From: Bacteroidales bacterium
GTDB taxonomy: Bacteria > Bacteroidota > Bacteroidia > Bacteroidales > UBA932
Reading direction: 5' to 3'
Assembly: GCA_017439305.1 (NCBI GenBank)
Contig: JAFSJK010000088.1
Location: 52,219 to 116,218 of the forward strand
DNA length: 64,000 nt
The notes beneath the pieces were generated by a model that was not told the DNA's origin, made no database searches, and worked only from the letters and a program-made list of their open reading frames with translations. Shown piece after piece: positions 60,345 through 64,000 of this stretch; position 1 is the stretch's first letter; every line of letters starts with the position of its first letter. Position numbers and translations under genes: made by a program.

Positions 60345-62183
60345 ATGAAGCATCCTTTTAGAAGCAGCGTTACCTTCAAGGGTCGCCGGATGGCCGGAGC
60401 CCGGGCACTTTGGACGGCGGCGGGAATGACGCCCGACCAGGTGGGAAAACCCGTCATCGCCGTCGTGAATTCCTTTACGCAGTTCGTTCCGGGCCATACC
60501 CATCTCCATGAGGCCGGCCAGCTCGTCAAGGCTGAAATCGCCCGTCTGGGCTGCTACGCGGCCGAATTCAACACCATCGCCGTGGACGACGGAATCGCCA
60601 TGGGACACGACGGGATGCTGTACTCCCTTCCTTCCCGGGAAGTCATTGCCGACAGCGTCGAGTACATGGTCAATGCGCACAAGGCCGATGCGATGGTGTG
60701 CATCAGCAACTGTGACAAGATCACGCCCGGCATGCTGATGGCGGCCATGCGGCTGAACATCCCCACGGTTTTCGTATCCGGCGGTCCGATGGAAGCCGGT
60801 GTCCTGGGAAACCGGAAACTGGACCTGATCGACGCGATGGTCCAGTCGGCCGACACCTCCCTTTCTGATGAGGAAATCGCGCAGGTGGAAGCCTCCTCGT
60901 GCCCGGGTTGCGGCTGCTGCTCCGGCATGTTCACGGCCAATTCGATGAACTGTCTCACCGAAGCCATCGGCCTCGCCCTGCCCGGCAATGGGACGGTCGT
61001 GGCGACGCACCGGAACCGGACGGAACTCTTCCGGAAAGCCGCGGCCCTCATCGTTGAGAATGCCTGGAAATACTACCGGGACGGTGATGAGCGGGTCTTG
61101 CCCCGTTCCATCGCTTCCCGGCCCGCTTTTTTGAATGCGATGTCGCTGGACATCGCGATGGGCGGCTCCACCAATACGGTCCTGCATTTGCTGGCCGTAG
61201 CGCAGGAAGCCGGCGTTGACTTTACGATGGAGGACATTGATGTCCTTTCCCGCAAAGTCCCCTGCATCTGCAAGGTGGCGCCCAATACCGCCCAATTTCA
61301 CGTCGAGGACGTGAACCGCGCCGGCGGCGTGGTCTCGATCCTGAGGGAACTGGCCGTTACAGGCCTCGTCGACACTACCCTTTACCGGGTGGACGGGATG
61401 ACCCTCGGGGAGGAGATCGAACGCTATGCCATCCTGTCGGAAGGGGTGACGGACGAAGCCCTGAACCTCTTCCGCAGCGCTCCGGCGGGGCGTTTCAGCA
61501 CGCAGATGGGTTCGCAGGAAACCTATTATGACGCATTGGATACCGACCGGGAGAAAGGCTGTATCCGCAGTGTTTCCAGCGCCTATACCCAGGATGGCGG
61601 CCTGGCCGTGCTGAAGGGCAACATCGCCCTGGACGGCTGCGTCGTCAAGACCGCCGGCGTGGATCCTTCCATCTGGAAATTCAAGGGTCCGGCCCGGGTC
61701 TTCGACTCCCAGGAAGCGGCCTGCGACGGCATCCTGGGCGGAAAGGTCCGCAGCGGAGACGTCGTGGTCATCGCTTATGAAGGCCCTGCCGGCGGCCCGG
61801 GAATGCAGGAAATGCTGTATCCCACCTCGTATCTCAAGTCGGTCCATCTGGGCAAGGAATGCGCCCTCCTTACCGACGGCCGTTTCAGCGGCGGCACCTC
61901 CGGGCTCAGTATCGGCCACATCTCCCCGGAAGCGGCCGCCGGCGGAACCATCGCCCTGGTCCGGGACGGCGACCCTATCGAGATTGACATTCCGGCCCGT
62001 TCCATCCGGGTCCTTCTCTCCGAGGCGGAACTGGACCGGCGCAGGAAAGAAGAGGAAGCCCGTGGCCCCAAGGCCTTTACGCCGCCGCACCGGCTCCGGA
62101 CGGTCTCCAAGAGCCTGCGCTCTTACGCCCGGATGGTCAGTTCCGCCGACAAGGGAGCGGTCCGGATCCTTCCGGAACAGTAA
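60345..62183 (+). CDS. ilvD: Dihydroxy-acid dehydratase
   Basis: IlvD dehydrates dihydroxy-isovalerate and dihydroxy-methylvalerate to the keto acids of valine and isoleucine. The 612 residues have the iron-sulfur cysteines in [11 protein letters not shown] and [21 protein letters not shown], then [27 protein letters not shown] and SPEAAAGG near the C-terminus. Length is standard for the E. coli-type enzyme. It is the first structural gene after the leader and attenuator. Confidence 0.97.
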   Translation: MKHPFRSSVTFKGRRMAGARALWTAAGMTPDQVGKPVIAVVNSFTQFVPGHTHLHEAGQLVKAEIARLGCYAAEFNTIAVDDGIAMGHDGMLYSLPSREVIADSVEYMVNAHKADAMVCISNCDKITPGMLMAAMRLNIPTVFVSGGPMEAGVLGNRKLDLIDAMVQSADTSLSDEEIAQVEASSCPGCGCCSGMFTANSMNCLTEAIGLALPGNGTVVATHRNRTELFRKAAALIVENAWKYYRDGDERVLPRSIASRPAFLNAMSLDIAMGGSTNTVLHLLAVAQEAGVDFTMEDIDVLSRKVPCICKVAPNTAQFHVEDVNRAGGVVSILRELAVTGLVDTTLYRVDGMTLGEEIERYAILSEGVTDEALNLFRSAPAGRFSTQMGSQETYYDALDTDREKGCIRSVSSAYTQDGGLAVLKGNIALDGCVVKTAGVDPSIWKFKGPARVFDSQEAACDGILGGKVRSGDVVVIAYEGPAGGPGMQEMLYPTSYLKSVHLGKECALLTDGRFSGGTSGLSIGHISPEAAAGGTIALVRDGDPIEIDIPARSIRVLLSEAELDRRRKEEEARGPKAFTPPHRLRTVSKSLRSYARMVSSADKGAVRILPEQ

Positions 62184-62212
62184 GGAAATCAAAACGAACT
62201 TAACGGATAGAT

Positions 62213-63916
62213 ATGATGACAGGATCGGAAGCACTGTGGTGTTCCCTCATCGAGGAGGGAGTGGATACCGTTTTCGGGTATCCGGGCGGGCAGATCATGC
62301 CCGTCTACGACAGTCTGTACAGTTATAAGGACCGCGTCCGCCATATCCTGGTGCGGCACGAGCAGGGAGCCATCCACGCGGCGCAGGGCTATGCCCGTGT
62401 GAAGGGCGATCCCGGCGTGGTGATCGTCACCTCCGGTCCCGGCGCGACAAACGTCATCACCGGCGTCCACGATGCCATGACGGACTCCACCCCGGTGGTG
62501 GTCATCACCGGCCAGGTTTCGTCCGCCGCCCTGGGCACGGACGCCTTCCAGGAAGCCGACGTCATCGGCCTCACAGGCCCTATCAGCAAATGGAACTATC
62601 AGATCCGCTCGGCGGACGAGGTGGCGTGGGCCGTCGCCCGGGCTTTCTACATCGCCCGGAGCGGCCGTCCAGGCCCCGTGGTTCTGGACTTCACCAAGGA
62701 TGCGCAGGTGGGCCTGACAGACTTCAAGTACGAAAAATGCAATTTTATCCGGAGCTACGTCCCCGACCCGAAGGTCTCTGAAGTGTCTCTGAACAAGGCA
62801 GTCGCCTTATTGAACGAGGCCGAGCGTCCCTTCGTCGTGTTCGGCCAGGGCGTTGTTCTGGGCCACGCGGAGGAGGAGCTCAAGGAATTCCTTCTCAAGG
62901 GCGACATTCCTGCGGGATCCACCCTTCTGGGCCTGAGCGCCCTGCCTTCCGACTTCCCGCTTTATCGCGGGATGATCGGAATGCACGGCAACGTGGCCCC
63001 GAACATCCTGACGAACACCTGCGACGTGCTGGTGGCCGTCGGCATGCGGTTCGACGACCGCGTCACCGGGACGGTATCCACCTACGCCCGCCAGGCGAAG
63101 GTCATCCACATCGATATCGACACCTCCGAGATCGGGAAGATCATTCCCGTCGAGGTGGGCCTCCGCGGTGATGCCAAGAAGGTTCTCAAGGTCCTGACGG
63201 AGCGGATGAAGGAACGCAAGCACCCTGCGTGGAACAAGAGTGTCGAGCGCTGCGACGCCGTGGAGAAGGAAAAGGTCATCGACCCGGAAGTGCACCCCGC
63301 TTCCGGCATGCTCAGGATGGGTGAGGTGGTGGACCGCGTGGTCCGGGCTTCCGCCGAGAAGGCCGTCGTGGTGACGGACGTGGGCCAGAACCAGATGATG
63401 GGCGCCCGCTATTCCCGTTTCACGCGCTCCCGCAGCTTCATCTCCTCCGGCGGTCTTGGTACGATGGGCTTCGGCCTGCCAGCCGCCATCGGCGCCAAGG
63501 TGGCCGAGCCGGGACGCCCCGTGTGCTGCTTCGTTGGCGACGGCGGCATTCAGATGACGATGCAGGAATTCGGTACCATAATGCAGGAGCAGGTGGGCGT
63601 CAAGATCGTCCTCCTGAACAACAACTGGCTGGGCAATGTCCGTCAGTGGCAGGAACTCTTCTTCGGCTGCCGTTATTCTGAAACCCGGATGCTGAATCCC
63701 GACTATGCGATGATCGCCCGCGCCTATGGCATCCCGTGCGTCACCGTGGAAAAGCGGGAGGAACTGGATGCGGCCCTAAAGGCGATGTTCGCCGACGACA
63801 AGCCTTTCCTGCTGGACGTCCACGTCCTGGAAGAGGGGATGGTGATGCCGATGGTGCCGCCCGGCAAGGGCATCCACCAGATTATGATCACGGAAAACGA
63901 ATGGTACAATGGATAG
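62213..63916 (+). CDS. ilvB: Acetolactate synthase large subunit
   Basis: IlvB condenses pyruvate with pyruvate or 2-oxobutyrate using thiamine diphosphate. The 567 residues open with the PYR domain (VDTVFGYPGGQIMPVYD, and the catalytic glutamate in VRHEQGAIHAAQGYARV). The central domain has FDDRVTG, and the C-terminal TPP domain has FVGDGGIQMTMQEFGT and NNNWLGNVRQWQELFF. It starts 29 bases after ilvD and overlaps the regulatory subunit gene by 8 bases. Confidence 0.97.
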   Translation: MMTGSEALWCSLIEEGVDTVFGYPGGQIMPVYDSLYSYKDRVRHILVRHEQGAIHAAQGYARVKGDPGVVIVTSGPGATNVITGVHDAMTDSTPVVVITGQVSSAALGTDAFQEADVIGLTGPISKWNYQIRSADEVAWAVARAFYIARSGRPGPVVLDFTKDAQVGLTDFKYEKCNFIRSYVPDPKVSEVSLNKAVALLNEAERPFVVFGQGVVLGHAEEELKEFLLKGDIPAGSTLLGLSALPSDFPLYRGMIGMHGNVAPNILTNTCDVLVAVGMRFDDRVTGTVSTYARQAKVIHIDIDTSEIGKIIPVEVGLRGDAKKVLKVLTERMKERKHPAWNKSVERCDAVEKEKVIDPEVHPASGMLRMGEVVDRVVRASAEKAVVVTDVGQNQMMGARYSRFTRSRSFISSGGLGTMGFGLPAAIGAKVAEPGRPVCCFVGDGGIQMTMQEFGTIMQEQVGVKIVLLNNNWLGNVRQWQELFFGCRYSETRMLNPDYAMIARAYGIPCVTVEKREELDAALKAMFADDKPFLLDVHVLEEGMVMPMVPPGKGIHQIMITENEWYNG

Positions 63917-64000
63917 CGAAGTGAAAGAATACACGGTGACCATCTACACCGAGAACCAGATCGGCCTCCTGGCGCAGATCACGAACGTGTTCACGCGCCA
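63909..64000 (+). CDS. ilvN: Acetolactate synthase small (regulatory) subunit, partial
   Basis: The last 92 bases begin a protein reading MDSEVKEYTVTIYTENQIGL, then LAQITNVFTR, cut by the window edge. This is the start of an ACT domain as in IlvN/IlvH, which mediates valine feedback. The ATG overlaps the end of ilvB by 8 bases, the usual coupling of the two subunits. Confidence 0.9.
   Translation, partial: MDSEVKEYTVTIYTENQIGLLAQITNVFTR

Noticed and set aside
1-64000. CRISPR arrays, insertion sequences, prophage or defence systems
   Set aside because: No regularly spaced direct repeats, transposase, integrase, capsid, restriction or Cas proteins were recognised on either strand. The DUF5131 gene is the only phage-type family present.

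Overview
The window comes from a GC-rich member of the Bacteroidota, most likely an uncultured gut-type Bacteroidales. Three things point there. Promoters repeatedly fit the Bacteroidetes form, TTTG or TTG about 19-20 bases before TAnnTTTG. Several families are typical of the phylum: DUF4301, DUF2807, DUF4251, GSCFA, the PUR-type DUF3276, DUF5606, DUF6340 and a long NusB. Shine-Dalgarno sequences are weak. Genes are dense, mostly in short operons with ATGA start/stop overlaps. The species is an inference I cannot test here.

Layout. Positions 1-1084 hold an ECF sigma factor, a putative anti-sigma protein and the start of an exported protein. Positions 1112-2395 hold an orphan phage-type DUF5131 gene, a gene-free AT-rich stretch with a striking nested inverted repeat, and tRNA-Ala(GGC). 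PdxB and a DUF4301 protein follow. Positions 5203-13686 are a citrate locus: citrate lyase CitD/E/F, CitX, a CitC-CitG fusion, a YbhJ-type aconitase-family hydratase and NADP-isocitrate dehydrogenase. Positions 13700-29700 hold a 2-hydroxyacid dehydrogenase, tRNA-Ala(CGC), an ABC-transporter operon with its own GntR regulator, an aquaporin, Ffh, and envelope or lipoprotein genes (5'-nucleotidase-like, an alpha/beta hydrolase with an odd nucleophile site, an L,D-transpeptidase, and a membrane protein paired with a MORN/TPR protein).

Positions 29700-38500 run mostly leftward: a CPA2 antiporter, DsbD, RNase Y, a probable 6S RNA, ZapA and a coiled-coil partner, two tandem purine nucleoside phosphorylases and a PUR protein. 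Positions 38500-44100 run rightward: NusB, YajC, a YbbR-like protein, CoaE, DUF5606, RimO and a DUF6340 lipoprotein. Positions 44194-50945 are one leftward gene chain: a GltD-like flavoprotein, QueC, QueD, QueE, GlpA, GlpB and GlpC. Positions 51005-54388 hold an Lrp regulator divergent from metY-metX, then a Fur-family regulator. Positions 54391-58131 are a tightly coupled leftward operon ending in TcdA. The window ends with a DUF4332 protein, a nitroreductase, a nitrilase and an ilvD-ilvB-ilvN operon preceded by an apparent branched-chain leader peptide and attenuator.

The points most worth following up are the ilv leader peptide and attenuator, the Asn-to-Asp change between the tandem PNPs, the CitC-CitG fusion in a combined citrate locus, the serine-less alpha/beta hydrolase, the TPR/MORN pair, the 6S RNA candidate and the GTGTACAC nested inverted repeat. 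I found no CRISPR array, intact prophage, insertion sequence or recognisable defence system.
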